Assembly: GCF_013408795.1 (NCBI RefSeq)
Contig: NZ_JACCCC010000001.1
Location: forward strand, 3,906,001-3,970,000
Origin: Spinactinospora alkalitolerans
GTDB lineage: Bacteria; Actinomycetota; Actinomycetes; Streptosporangiales; Streptosporangiaceae
Direction: 5' to 3'
DNA: 64,000 nucleotides
Part shown: piece after piece, positions 18,001 to 25,755 of the stretch
Position numbering within the stretch: the stretch's first letter is position 1
Layout: the number at the start of each line of letters is the position of its first letter
Notes under the pieces: generated by a model
Told to the model about the DNA's origin: nothing
The model's database searches: none
Seen by the model: only the letters and a program-made list of their open reading frames with translations
Program-made: the position numbers and the translations under genes

Positions 18001-18269
18001 CCGAAGCGCTTCGTTCCCTGGTCGGCCGCTACCTCGGCGCGGTGACGTCGGTCATCGCCGGTCCCCGGCTGTCCTCCCGGATCGTCGGTCCTGTTCTGGC
18101 TGCGCTGCGCCCCCATATCGAGGCACCCGAAACACTCGACCGGATCGGCGAAATCGTGGTCCAAAACGACGATCTGGAGCCGACCGGATCAGAGGACCGC
18201 CATCACCGCTACCGCCTTGACGTGCGCGAATACCGCCAGACGGACAACATGGGCGGCAGTGCGGGATGA
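15024..18269 (+). CDS. NACHT-type STAND NTPase 1
   Basis: 1081 residues, cytoplasmic, no membrane helix. The N-terminal helical region (about 1-330) carries YADALKILGK and RTQRIEAAHRILLVTSFIEA, resembling the N-terminal helical domains of actinobacterial NACHT proteins. The NTPase core has Walker A GHPGAGKS (341-348), Walker B VVILDGFDEL (D414, D417, E418) and sensor IVTSRT. A winged-helix motif FLHATFGEYL lies around 657-666. The C-terminal 400 residues contain no recognised repeat or effector. Bacterial NACHT proteins often act in phage defence; that role here is inference. Its full-length paralogue follows after 119 bases. Promoter and ribosome binding site are not obvious. Confidence 0.85.
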   Translation: MAKMPNYADALKILGKDDSAVLDFAEKLVDGGLGALGVPDLFGLRSELVAKGRELLGGIRERITGVSRWDRTQRIEAAHRILLVTSFIEALDEVIEDPGSPVDWAELGLDDEETRSWLVSLVDSQYGVVASPSVPLVPDHGDHWGGPYKFLPRFVRSLGSLSRTHNAPGTLRRLDETRRTHLSEMLGNVATVARRRYEESYRQLAADVPEFGVWVNLAEHRATREGVDQLATGLRGLNELLVHVSPGAKLERRRAELAALYRRTLDRPVLSSADAPEGFALPTLEEAYLNPRGRIATTMSEDQPATDSWWEIWPLHDDLQGPLVSFLTQSRATESPLVVLGHPGAGKSKLTEMLAARLPSGDFLPVRIELRSVQADASIRRQIEEGISATLHTDVAWRDLVESADGALPVVILDGFDELLQATGVNRSDYLEQVQQFQQDQAVLGHPVAVIVTSRTVVAERARFPISTTVIRLEPFDEAQIARMLDVWSTANASILAAQGLKPLPLETVLRHRELAEQPLLLLMLLIYDADGNALQQADADLGRADLYEELLTAFARREVRKHKPHLTDTGMDQAVEDELRRLEVVAMAMFARHRQSVEADELGRDLAALFPDSAVRPADAGMHGAVSDADQVLGRFFFVHESQARQDSQRRSVYEFLHATFGEYLVARTVVATLDDLVADRLHAQRRRRHSGAPDDGRLHALTCFAALAGRAAVVEFTEDLLARDLTGRPEDRADYRTLLVELFRDALHPNPNRSAIDYEPCRATIPQRLGTYTANLAVLLALVAQEDVDLAELYPDAAVPWQEWRGLAGLWRSMPGDDWHGTLDAVRVRHLGYWSDENPRTVLCKESGDPVNIGECVGFELHADAAADLSITDPYGITVPYEGVTSRVLRSMAVRAHGSVSRSVLMLGPYLANVGADVSTWLLDPETDTAWTEVHDILELRLAPPGEDPDGRIRRYARLLSNSRKLGRLELTVLRQAAEEFGYLSAHPAQAEALRSLVGRYLGAVTSVIAGPRLSSRIVGPVLAALRPHIEAPETLDRIGEIVVQNDDLEPTGSEDRHHRYRLDVREYRQTDNMGGSAG

Positions 18270-18388
18270 CCGGCACCCCCTCCCGCACCAGAAGAACCAT
18301 CACCAAACCCTGACGAAACCGGCCCCCAGGCACCAGGATGGTCCCCGGCGTTCGTTCCCGTGTCCCCGGTGACCTTCTCGGTGGTGCC

Positions 18389-21300
18389 ATGCGCGAGCCT
18401 GTCCGCTACTGCGACGCGATCCGCTTCCTCGGCGCCGACGAGGAGCGGGTGATCGAGCTCATCGGCCGCCTCTCCGGCGGCGCCGGGATGATCGACCTCC
18501 TCCAGGCGCGCACCGACCTCGTCCGGTTCGCGCACCGGGCGCTGAACCGGCTCGACCGGGAGGCGCACCGGCTGAACCGGCTGGCGCGCACCCGGCGCGT
18601 CGCGACGGCGCACACCATGATCGTGGTGACGGCGCTCTTCGAGTCGCTCGACGACACCGAGCTGCCGTTCGAGCTCGACGGGCGCTCGGCGAACCTGGAC
18701 GCGGCCACCACCGACGCCTCCTCCCCCAAGCACCTGGGCGAGTTCGTGGCGCTGCTGGTCGACTCCGCTCCCCCGCTGCCCCGACCGCAGCGTCCGGCCG
18801 CCGACGCGCGCACGCGGGTGCGGCGCTTCTACGTGCGGCGCTGCAAGCAGCTTCCCGCGGTGCTGCGGGGCATGCCCGTGTGGGGCGAGCTCGGCGAGGC
18901 GCACCGCAGCGCGATCGCCGACCGGCTCGGCTCGGCGCTGGCCGAGCGCTGCCTGCGCCGCTACGAGGAGCTGCGCGACAAGCTCGCCGCGAGCTTTCCC
19001 GAGTTCGGCGCGTGGGCGAACCTGCACGCCGACCGGCCCCGGCACGCGGTGCTGCCCGAGGCGGCCAGCGGCCTGACCCGGCTGCGGCACCAGCTGCAGG
19101 CCATCAGCACCGGCACGGTCCCCGACACCGCCCAGGCCGCGCTCGCCCGCGCGCACCGCGAGCACCTGGTGACGCCGATCGCCCCGCTCGGGCGGACGGC
19201 GACGGCGACGCACCTGCCGCCGCTCGGCATCGCCTACATCAACCCCCGTTTCCGGACGGCCGAAATGGGGCCAACGGTCCTGCCGCACGATCCCGACTGG
19301 TGGTGCGGTGCGACCGAGGTCCGCGACGACCTCCCCGAGTTCCTCCTCGGCCACCTGACCTCCCCGCGCGCGCTGACCCTGCCGCTGGTGGTGTTCGGCC
19401 CCTCGGGATCCGGGAAGTCCGCGCTGGCCCGGGTGCTCGCCGCCCGGCTGCCCGAGACCGACTTCGCCGCGGTGCACGTGGCTGCGCGCGAACTGGCCGA
19501 GGATGAGGGCGCCGCCGAGATCGGCGACCGGCTCACCCGCGCGCTCACCTGCGCGGAAGGGGAGGCGACGGCGGGGCGCGACGCCGTGCCGCTGCTCGTC
19601 CTGGACGGCCTGGAGGAGCTGACGACCCGCGCCGCCGTGTCGCGTTCGGAGCTGCTGGCCGGGCTCGTGGAGTTCCAGCGCGAGCGGGCCGCTCAGGGCA
19701 GTCCCGTCGCCGCCGTGGTCACCTGCCGCGACGCCACCGCCGCCCGGGTGCGCTTCCCCAAGGGCAGCGTGGCGCTGCACCTGGAGGACTTCACCGACGA
19801 TCAGGTCGCCGCGTGGGTGGAGACCTGGAACCGGGTCAACGCGAGCCACTTCAGCCACAGTGGGGTGCGGCCGCTGGACGCCGCGGCCCTCGGCCCGCAC
19901 ATGGCGCTGGCCCGGCGGCCCCTGCTGCTGTTGCTGCTGGCGCTCTACGACGGCGCGGGCAACGCGCTGCGCCGGCTGTCGGCGCCGCTGCGCGAGACCG
20001 CGTTGTACGAGCGCTGGCTGCGCATGCTGGCCGACGCCGCCGACCGCGCCGACCCCGCCGTGACCGGCAGGCCGGATGGGGCCGACGCCGACCCCGCCGT
20101 GCGCACCGGCCGGATCGAGCAGGGCCTGCTGACCGCTTCGGTCATGGCGTTCTCCATGTTCAACCGGGGCGGCTGGCGGGTGGAGCGCGACGTCGTGGCC
20201 GCCGACCGCGCCCTGCTCGTCCCCTGGCCCGCGCACTACGCCCCGCCGCCCGAGGCCACGCGGCTGGGCTGCGTCGTTCCCGCAGGGGAGGCCGGAGGAG
20301 GCGGGGAGACCAGAGGGGCCACGGAGGCCGGGACGCAGGACCGCCCCGCCCGCCTGGCGTTCTCCCACCCGGCGCTGGGCGAGTACCTCGTCGCCCGGCT
20401 GATCGCCGAGGAGCTGGCGGGGCTGGCCGAGGCGCGGGGCAGGGACCTGCGCGCCATCCGGCCCTCCCCGCCCGACGACGCCTTCCTGCACGCCCTGCTG
20501 TCGTTCACGCCGCTGTCGGCCTCCGGTGAGATCCCGCGCTTCCTGACCGAGCGGCTCCGGCTGCTGGCCCCGGGAGTGCGCGACGAACTCCGGCTGGTGC
20601 TGGCGGAGCTGCTGCGCGGCACCGGCCGGGCCAGGTCGGAGCACCACTACGCCGGTTACTCCCCGGTCCCGCTGCCGCACGCCGCCCGCGACGCCGCCTA
20701 CAGCGCTAACCTGATGCTGGCGCTGGTGGCCGTGCACGGCGGCGCGGTGCCGCTGGGCGAGCTGTTCGGCCCCGGCGCCGAATCCCTCTGGCGCTCCCTC
20801 GCCCACCTGTGGAAGTCGCAACTGCCGCCGGAGCAGTGGGCGAGCCTGGTGCACGCCCTGGAGGTGCACCGCACCGGGGACGGCCTGGTGGTGCATCCGT
20901 GCGGGCCGGCCGACCCCGGCGGGGCGCGGCCGGGACCGCCCGGGACCCAGACCGACCTCGGCTTCACCGCGCGGGAGAGCGCGCTGCTCGCCGACCGCGG
21001 GGCGCAGCGGCTGCTGCACGCGGTCGAGCCGCTGGTGCGGGTGTTCGGCGGCGACGTCACCGCCCGCCGCGGCGGCGCGCCCTCTGACGCCAACGTCCTG
21101 CTCACGCTGGCCTTCGGCGCGGCCGACGCCGACGACCAGGCCCTGGTCGCCGCCTATGAGCGGGCGTTCTCGCTGGCGGAGGACCTGGGATCCGACGACC
21201 GGCTGCGCTTCCAGGTCTTCGTGCTGCGCCAACTGCGCGGGCACATCCACCGCCTGGGCGCCCGGCTGGTCCCGCTGGTGACCCGGCACGTGCGCCCGCT

Positions 21301-21400
21301 CGGCGTGGCCAGGAGCGCGCGGGCGTCGGTGCGGCGGCTGGCCGAGGAGCACAACGAGCACGTGGAGGCGATCCGCGACGTCCTCGCCGGCCGCTGGTGA
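18389..21400 (+). CDS. NACHT-type STAND NTPase 2, tandem paralogue
   Basis: 1003 residues from ATG 18389 (ATG 18338 is possible). It parallels the preceding protein throughout: YCDAIRFLGA at the N terminus, RTRRVATAHTMIVVTALFES, RRYEELRDKLAASFPEFGAW, AYINPRFR, then Walker A GPSGSGKS (337-344), Walker B LLVLDGLEEL (D406), sensor VVTCRD, winged helix FSHPALGEYL (659-668) and the C-terminal YSANLMLALVAVHGG. Walker B has LEEL where paralogue 1 has FDEL, so the second acidic residue differs. A low-complexity Gly/Glu insert lies near 635-650. Same strand as paralogue 1, probably one transcript. No effector domain recognised. Confidence 0.84.
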   Translation: MREPVRYCDAIRFLGADEERVIELIGRLSGGAGMIDLLQARTDLVRFAHRALNRLDREAHRLNRLARTRRVATAHTMIVVTALFESLDDTELPFELDGRSANLDAATTDASSPKHLGEFVALLVDSAPPLPRPQRPAADARTRVRRFYVRRCKQLPAVLRGMPVWGELGEAHRSAIADRLGSALAERCLRRYEELRDKLAASFPEFGAWANLHADRPRHAVLPEAASGLTRLRHQLQAISTGTVPDTAQAALARAHREHLVTPIAPLGRTATATHLPPLGIAYINPRFRTAEMGPTVLPHDPDWWCGATEVRDDLPEFLLGHLTSPRALTLPLVVFGPSGSGKSALARVLAARLPETDFAAVHVAARELAEDEGAAEIGDRLTRALTCAEGEATAGRDAVPLLVLDGLEELTTRAAVSRSELLAGLVEFQRERAAQGSPVAAVVTCRDATAARVRFPKGSVALHLEDFTDDQVAAWVETWNRVNASHFSHSGVRPLDAAALGPHMALARRPLLLLLLALYDGAGNALRRLSAPLRETALYERWLRMLADAADRADPAVTGRPDGADADPAVRTGRIEQGLLTASVMAFSMFNRGGWRVERDVVAADRALLVPWPAHYAPPPEATRLGCVVPAGEAGGGGETRGATEAGTQDRPARLAFSHPALGEYLVARLIAEELAGLAEARGRDLRAIRPSPPDDAFLHALLSFTPLSASGEIPRFLTERLRLLAPGVRDELRLVLAELLRGTGRARSEHHYAGYSPVPLPHAARDAAYSANLMLALVAVHGGAVPLGELFGPGAESLWRSLAHLWKSQLPPEQWASLVHALEVHRTGDGLVVHPCGPADPGGARPGPPGTQTDLGFTARESALLADRGAQRLLHAVEPLVRVFGGDVTARRGGAPSDANVLLTLAFGAADADDQALVAAYERAFSLAEDLGSDDRLRFQVFVLRQLRGHIHRLGARLVPLVTRHVRPLGVARSARASVRRLAEEHNEHVEAIRDVLAGRW

Positions 21401-21415
21401 CCTGCCCCTTCGCGG

Positions 21416-21473
21416 CGATCTTGACCTTGTGGGGGTTATCGAGGCGTTTTCAGGGCCGAAAAGGTCAAGATCG
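21416..21473. terminator. Long inverted repeat between NACHT 2 and sirtuin
   Basis: Perfect 13-bp arms CGATCTTGACCTT and AAGGTCAAGATCG separated by 32 bases, between convergent stop codons. The left half matches the short repeat after ung at 7987-8016. Probable terminator derived from a dispersed element. Confidence 0.6.
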
Positions 21474-21488
21474 ACGTTGAAAGGGCGG

Positions 21489-22271
21489 TCAGGAAGGGCC
21501 GGAGACGCCGCCGAGGACGCGTTCGGCCAGGGCCGGGACGACCTCGCCGATCGGGTCGCGCAGCACCGCGTCGGCCTCGTCGTCGTAGGGGGTGGGCTCG
21601 GCGTTGACGACGATCAGCGTGGCACCGCGGTCCAGGGCCAGGTCGCACAGCCCGGCCACCGGATTCACCGACAGCGAGGTGCCGATGGCCAGGAACGCCG
21701 CGCAGTCCTGGGCCGCGTCGATGGCGGCCTGCAGGACGTCGGCGTCGAGGCGCTGCCCGAAGGAGATCGTGTCGCTCTTCTGGATCCCGCCGCACTGCTG
21801 GCAGCGCGGGTCGGACTCCTCCTCCAGGCGCTCCAGCACCTCCGGCGTCGGCGTGCGCAGCCCGCACGACAGGCACACCACCCAGTGGACGGTGCCGTGC
21901 ACCTCGATGACGTGCGCGGGGTCGGTGCCGGCCCTCTGGTGCAGGCCGTCGATGTTCTGGGTGATGATCGCGCGCAGCCGCCCGGCGCGGTCGAGTCCGG
22001 TGAGCGCGCGGTGGGCCTCGTTGGGCTCGGCGGTCAGCGCCGGGCCGGCGCGCCGCATCTGCCAGACCTGGCGCCGCACGTTGACGTCGGAGAGGTAGGT
22101 GTCGATGTCGAACAGCGCCGCGGCCCCCGGGTCCTTCGTCCACACGCCCTGCGGGCCGCGGAAGTCGGGGATCCCCGACCCGGTGGAGATTCCCGCGCCG
22201 GTGAGGACCGTCACGCGGTCGGTGTCGGCCAACCAGTCGGCGACATCGGCGAGCCTTGCGGTGGGAGCCAT
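21489..22271 (-). CDS. NAD-dependent protein deacylase, Sir2 family
   Basis: 260 residues from ATG 22271, with AAGGG upstream. All sirtuin motifs are present: TGAGISTGSGIPDFRG (25-39), TQNIDGLHQRAG, catalytic H125 in EVHGT, zinc ligands C133, C136, C157 and C160, and GTSLSVNPVAGL plus VVNAEPTP for NAD. It removes acyl groups from lysines using NAD. The length and zinc site are those of housekeeping CobB-type enzymes, not of SIR2 defence effectors, which are usually fused or larger. It converges on the NACHT pair. Confidence 0.96.
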   Translation of the reverse strand: MAPTARLADVADWLADTDRVTVLTGAGISTGSGIPDFRGPQGVWTKDPGAAALFDIDTYLSDVNVRRQVWQMRRAGPALTAEPNEAHRALTGLDRAGRLRAIITQNIDGLHQRAGTDPAHVIEVHGTVHWVVCLSCGLRTPTPEVLERLEEESDPRCQQCGGIQKSDTISFGQRLDADVLQAAIDAAQDCAAFLAIGTSLSVNPVAGLCDLALDRGATLIVVNAEPTPYDDEADAVLRDPIGEVVPALAERVLGGVSGPS

Positions 22272-22417
22272 CCGTTTACCCTTAATCTCTCCTGGCACGA
22301 GGTGCCCGCTCATTGTCTCAGGCACCGGCGGCCCCCGCCTCCCGTTGCCCTCCCGCTCCGAGCGGCGCCGTCCCGGCGCTGCGAATCCCGACGAACAGTG
22401 CCAAAATCGACCTACTC

Positions 22418-23296
22418 ATGAAACAGCCGCCGTACATCCTCGTGGTCAACGGGACGAAGGTCCGACGCCCCGTTTTCGTCCTGGGCGCTCCGCACTCGGG
22501 TGTGGACCTGGTCGCCCGGGCGCTGGGCCGCGCCCCCGGATTCCTCGTGACGGCCGGGCGGCCGAGCGTGCTGCCGGCGGTGTACGCCTTCGCGCGGCGG
22601 CCCTCCATCGCCGAAGGCCGCGAGTCGGGCACCGCGGCGCTGCTGCGCGACGCCTTCGCCGAGGCGTGGCAGTTGACCCCGCACACCTGCGCGCGCTGCC
22701 CCGGCGGTCCCGTGGCGGCGCGCGACGCGGCCGAACCGTGCCGGCACGCCGGTGAGACGACCCGGTTCGGCGACGCCAGCCCCGACCTGCTCTACAGCGC
22801 GGCGGCGCTGACGACGGCCTTCGGCGACGCGGCGTTCGTGCAGATCATCCGGGACGGCCGCGACGTGGTCGCCGACATGCTCGACGACGAGCACTCGCTG
22901 ATCTGGTTCCGGCCGGGGATGGCCAACCTGGAGCACGAGTTCCCCAATCCGTTCTTCGGAATCGAGTCGGAGCAGGAGCGCGACGACTACCCGCGCCTGT
23001 CCGTCGCCGCCAAGTGCGCGCTGCGCTGGCGCAGCGCCGTCCGGCTTTCGGCGCGGCTGCGCGGCGTGCTGGGCGCCGAGCGGCTGATGACGCTGCGCTA
23101 CGAGGAACTGTCCGGCGGGGAGGTCGAGGCCGCCGAGCGGCTGTCGTCCTTCACCGGCGCGCGGATCTCGGCCGTGGAGCTCGTGCGGCCCGACTCCGAC
23201 GGCGCCGGCTCGTGGCGCTCGCGCCTCGGCTCCGAGCAGTGCGCCGACGTGCACGCCGCGGCGCAGACCGAGCTGTCCCGGCTGGGCTACGCCTGA
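22418..23296 (+). CDS. Sulfotransferase family protein
   Basis: 292 residues from ATG 22418. RPVFVLGAPHSGVDLVARAL is the 5'-phosphosulfate-binding loop, and FVQIIRDGRDVVADML is the 3'-phosphate-binding strand and helix of PAPS-dependent sulfotransferases. FGDASPDLL and LMTLRYEELSGG are usual companions. It would transfer sulfate from PAPS to an unknown acceptor. It is divergent from the sirtuin gene, 146 bases away, and converges on a hydrolase gene after 27 bases. Confidence 0.85.
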   Translation: MKQPPYILVVNGTKVRRPVFVLGAPHSGVDLVARALGRAPGFLVTAGRPSVLPAVYAFARRPSIAEGRESGTAALLRDAFAEAWQLTPHTCARCPGGPVAARDAAEPCRHAGETTRFGDASPDLLYSAAALTTAFGDAAFVQIIRDGRDVVADMLDDEHSLIWFRPGMANLEHEFPNPFFGIESEQERDDYPRLSVAAKCALRWRSAVRLSARLRGVLGAERLMTLRYEELSGGEVEAAERLSSFTGARISAVELVRPDSDGAGSWRSRLGSEQCADVHAAAQTELSRLGYA

Positions 23297-23323
23297 GCTG
23301 GCCCTTGCGCGGCCGTCGGAGGT

Positions 23324-24115
23324 TCAGTGCTCCTCCTCGATCCCGCTGCGCCCCGCCACGAACGTGCGGTCCGGGTGGTGCCCCGCGGCGAGCCAGTCGC
23401 GGACGCCGCGCCAGGCCCGATGGGAGGGGTCGATCACGGCGAAGTGGTCGGCCCCGGCGACCTCGTGGTAGTCGACCGGGTCCCCGGCGGCGCGCGCGGC
23501 GCCGACGTAGTCGCGGCTGTGCTCGACCGGGACGCGGTGGTCGGCGTCGCCGTGCACGACCAGTTGGGGGCGGCCGATGGGCAGCCGGTGCAGCGGCGAG
23601 CTGTCGTGGTAGAGCCGCCGGGACGGCCGCGCGCCGAGGAAGTCGGGCACCGCGTCCTCGCCGAGGCCCGCTTCGGCGCAGCGCCGCAGGTCGGTGACCG
23701 GCGCGAGGGCGACCACGGCGGCGAGCGGCAGTTCGAGCGCAGCCAGCAGGGCGAGGTGGCCGCCGGCCGAGTGCCCGATGGCGACCACGGCGCCGAAGTC
23801 GACCGGGACCTCTCCGGAGTCCAGGAGCGTCCGCATCGACCTGATGGCGCGCAGGACGTCGTCGCGGCTGCGCGGCCAGCCGCCCCCGTCGTCGCCGGTG
23901 CGCCGGTACTCCGCGTTGCACACCAGCCACCCGGTCGAGGCGAGGTCGGCGGCGAGCGGGTCCATCAGGCGTGCGTCGTGGCGGTCGCGCCACCACCCCC
24001 CGTGCAGCAGCACCGCCACCGGCAGCGGATCGGTCCCGAAGACCGTGGGCTGCCACAGGTGCACCACCTCGCTGGGATGGCGCCCGTAACTGATGGTCCG
24101 CGGTGAAAGTGCCAT
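23324..24115 (-). CDS. Alpha/beta hydrolase, BD-FAE/kynurenine formamidase-like
   Basis: 263 residues. Oxyanion motif HGGWW, nucleophile elbow GHSAGGHLALL, a catalytic Asp in HGDADHRVPV and a His in GADHFAVID give a full Ser-Asp-His triad. HGGWW with this layout is seen in kynurenine formamidase-like and feruloyl-esterase-like hydrolases. Substrate unknown; no tryptophan-pathway genes are nearby. No signal peptide. Confidence 0.87.
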   Translation of the reverse strand: MALSPRTISYGRHPSEVVHLWQPTVFGTDPLPVAVLLHGGWWRDRHDARLMDPLAADLASTGWLVCNAEYRRTGDDGGGWPRSRDDVLRAIRSMRTLLDSGEVPVDFGAVVAIGHSAGGHLALLAALELPLAAVVALAPVTDLRRCAEAGLGEDAVPDFLGARPSRRLYHDSSPLHRLPIGRPQLVVHGDADHRVPVEHSRDYVGAARAAGDPVDYHEVAGADHFAVIDPSHRAWRGVRDWLAAGHHPDRTFVAGRSGIEEEH

Positions 24116-24246
24116 GTCGCGGTTGTGCCCGGACGGCCGCGCCGCTACCCGCCTTCTCCCGGGAGGTCCCGCTGTCTTCGGCCGAGAGGCCGGACCCGCG
24201 GTCGCACCGGACCCGCCGCCGCGCGGGAATCGCTACGCTGATCGCC

Positions 24247-24408
24247 GTGGGCATCGGTTTTCGGGAGATCCTCATCCTCGTGGTCATCGGGCTGGTCGTG
24301 GTCGGCGTACCCGCGGTCATCATCGCCGTGACCATCACCACGGGCACGCGCCGGCGCGGGTCGCCGCCACCGCCCGACCAGGGCCCCCGGCCGCCGGCCG
24401 GACCCTGA
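24247..24408 (+). CDS. Small single-TM membrane protein
   Basis: 53 residues if it starts at GTG 24247: GIGFREILILVVIGLVVVGV forms one membrane helix, followed by a basic Arg turn and a Pro-rich tail. A longer version from 24103 is open but overlaps the start of the divergent hydrolase. The next small protein at 24458 has a similar plan, so both may be related short membrane proteins. Function unknown. Confidence 0.5.
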   Translation: MGIGFREILILVVIGLVVVGVPAVIIAVTITTGTRRRGSPPPPDQGPRPPAGP

Positions 24409-24457
24409 AAGCGGGCTCCGGTGCCGCCGGGCTCCGAGCCGTCCTTATCCTGAGGGC

Positions 24458-24616
24458 ATGGGAGCACTCGGAATTCCAGAGCTGATCATGCTCGTCGCGA
24501 TCATGTCGATCCCCGTGAGCATCTTCGCCGGCGGCGTCGTCTACGTCGTCCGGCTCGTCCGCACGGGCACGGATGCCACGCTGACCCGTGCGCTCAGGCG
24601 CAGGGAGCTCGCCTAG
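24458..24616 (+). CDS. Small single-TM membrane protein, 52 residues
   Basis: ATG 24458 with TGAGGG just upstream. It begins MGALGIPELIMLVAIM, forming one hydrophobic helix, and ends with a basic tail RALRRRELA. The GI-x-ELI-x-L start resembles the preceding small protein's GFREILIL. A perfect hairpin terminator lies 22 bases after the stop, supporting a real transcript. Function unknown. Confidence 0.6.
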   Translation: MGALGIPELIMLVAIMSIPVSIFAGGVVYVVRLVRTGTDATLTRALRRRELA

Positions 24617-24637
24617 GAGCGCGCGGCAGCGACATCG

Positions 24638-24670
24638 AAGGCCCGCCGACCGATGCGGTCGGCGGGCCTT
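24638..24670. terminator. Bidirectional hairpin terminator
   Basis: Perfect 15-bp arms AAGGCCCGCCGACCG and CGGTCGGCGGGCCTT with loop ATG, between the small membrane-protein gene and the convergent aldo-keto reductase. Confidence 0.8.
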
Positions 24671-24686
24671 TCGCGTTCGTGGATCC

Positions 24687-25514
24687 CTAGCCCCCGAGCT
24701 GGTCGGGGTCGGGGCCGAAGCGCTTGTCGGCGTTGAGGGCGGTGATGGCGTCCACGTCGCCGCTCGCCAGCTCGAAGTCGAAGACGTCGAAGTTGGACCG
24801 GATGCGCTCGGGCGTGACCGACTTCGGGATGACGACGTTGCCCAACTGCAGGTGCCAGCGCAGGATCACCTGGGCCGGCGTCTTGCCGTAGGCCTCGGCG
24901 ATCGCGCCGATGGCCGGGTCGCCGAGCAGGTTGCCCTGGCCCAGCGGGCTCCACGCCTCGGTGGCGATGCCGTGCTCGGCGTGGAAGGCGCGCAGCTCGG
25001 CCTGGACCAGGCTGGGGTGCAGCTCGATCTGGTTGACCGTCGGGGCGATGCCGCCCTCGGCCATGACCCGCTTCAGGTGCGCGGGCTGGAAGTTGGACAC
25101 GCCGATGGCGCGGACGCGGCCTTCGGCGTAGAGCCGCTCGAACGCCTTCCAGGTGTCGACGTAGGTGTCGTGCGCGGGCAGCGGCCAGTGGATGAGGTAC
25201 AGGTCCAGGTGGTCCAGCCCGAGCCGCTCCATGGTCGCGTCGAAGGCGCGAAGCGTGCTGTCGTAGCCATGGTCGTCGTTCCACAGCTTGGACGTCACGA
25301 ACAGCTCGTCGCGGGCCACCCCGGACTGGCGGACGGCCTCACCGACGCCCCGCTCGTTGCCGTAGACCGCCGCGGTGTCGATGCTGCGGTATCCCGTTTC
25401 GATCGCGGTCCGCACCGGCTCGACCACGTCGGCGTCGTCCACCTGCCACACCCCGAACCCCAGCTGCGGAATCCGCACGCCGTTGTTGAGGGTGACCTCG
25501 GGAACCGTAGTCAT
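24687..25514 (-). CDS. Aldo-keto reductase
   Basis: 275 residues from ATG 25514. The AKR catalytic tetrad is complete: D46, Y51, K76 and H109 (DTAAVYGNE, SKLW, LIHW). GVSNFQPAHL and IPKSVTPERIRSNFDVFDF bind NADPH. The start LNNGVRIPQLGFGVWQV is the usual one for 2,5-diketo-gluconate reductase-like AKRs. It would reduce small aldehydes or ketones with NADPH. It is divergent from the hemerythrin gene. Confidence 0.95.
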   Translation of the reverse strand: MTTVPEVTLNNGVRIPQLGFGVWQVDDADVVEPVRTAIETGYRSIDTAAVYGNERGVGEAVRQSGVARDELFVTSKLWNDDHGYDSTLRAFDATMERLGLDHLDLYLIHWPLPAHDTYVDTWKAFERLYAEGRVRAIGVSNFQPAHLKRVMAEGGIAPTVNQIELHPSLVQAELRAFHAEHGIATEAWSPLGQGNLLGDPAIGAIAEAYGKTPAQVILRWHLQLGNVVIPKSVTPERIRSNFDVFDFELASGDVDAITALNADKRFGPDPDQLGG

Positions 25515-25755
25515 GAAGAACTCCACGTCGTTGAGTCGGTCAAGATCATTACCGCTTCCGTACAACCCCGCTGCCCCGCACGGCATTCCGCGCCGCCGGC
25601 CGAGCGGGTCCCGAGCGGGCCGGGATCGCCCTGGATCGGGGAATCCGTGCCGGGATCGGCGCGGATTTCGATGTTCGTTCCGGTGGTTGTTGGGCAGTTG
25701 AGTCCGTCAACGCAGGCGCCCCTGTGGCGCACCGGCCGCATCCGAAGGAGGACCC

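Noticed and set aside
15015-21361. Two reading frames of over 1000 codons on the strand opposite the NACHT genes
   Set aside because: In DNA of about 70 percent GC, frames opposite real genes stay open by chance. Their translations are low-complexity Arg/Gly/His-rich without domains, while the plus-strand proteins have full NTPase motifs.
21489-22271. Sirtuin as the effector of the NACHT system
   Set aside because: It is convergent, has its own start and terminator, and carries the zinc site and length of ordinary CobB-type deacylases. No evidence links it to the NACHT genes beyond position.
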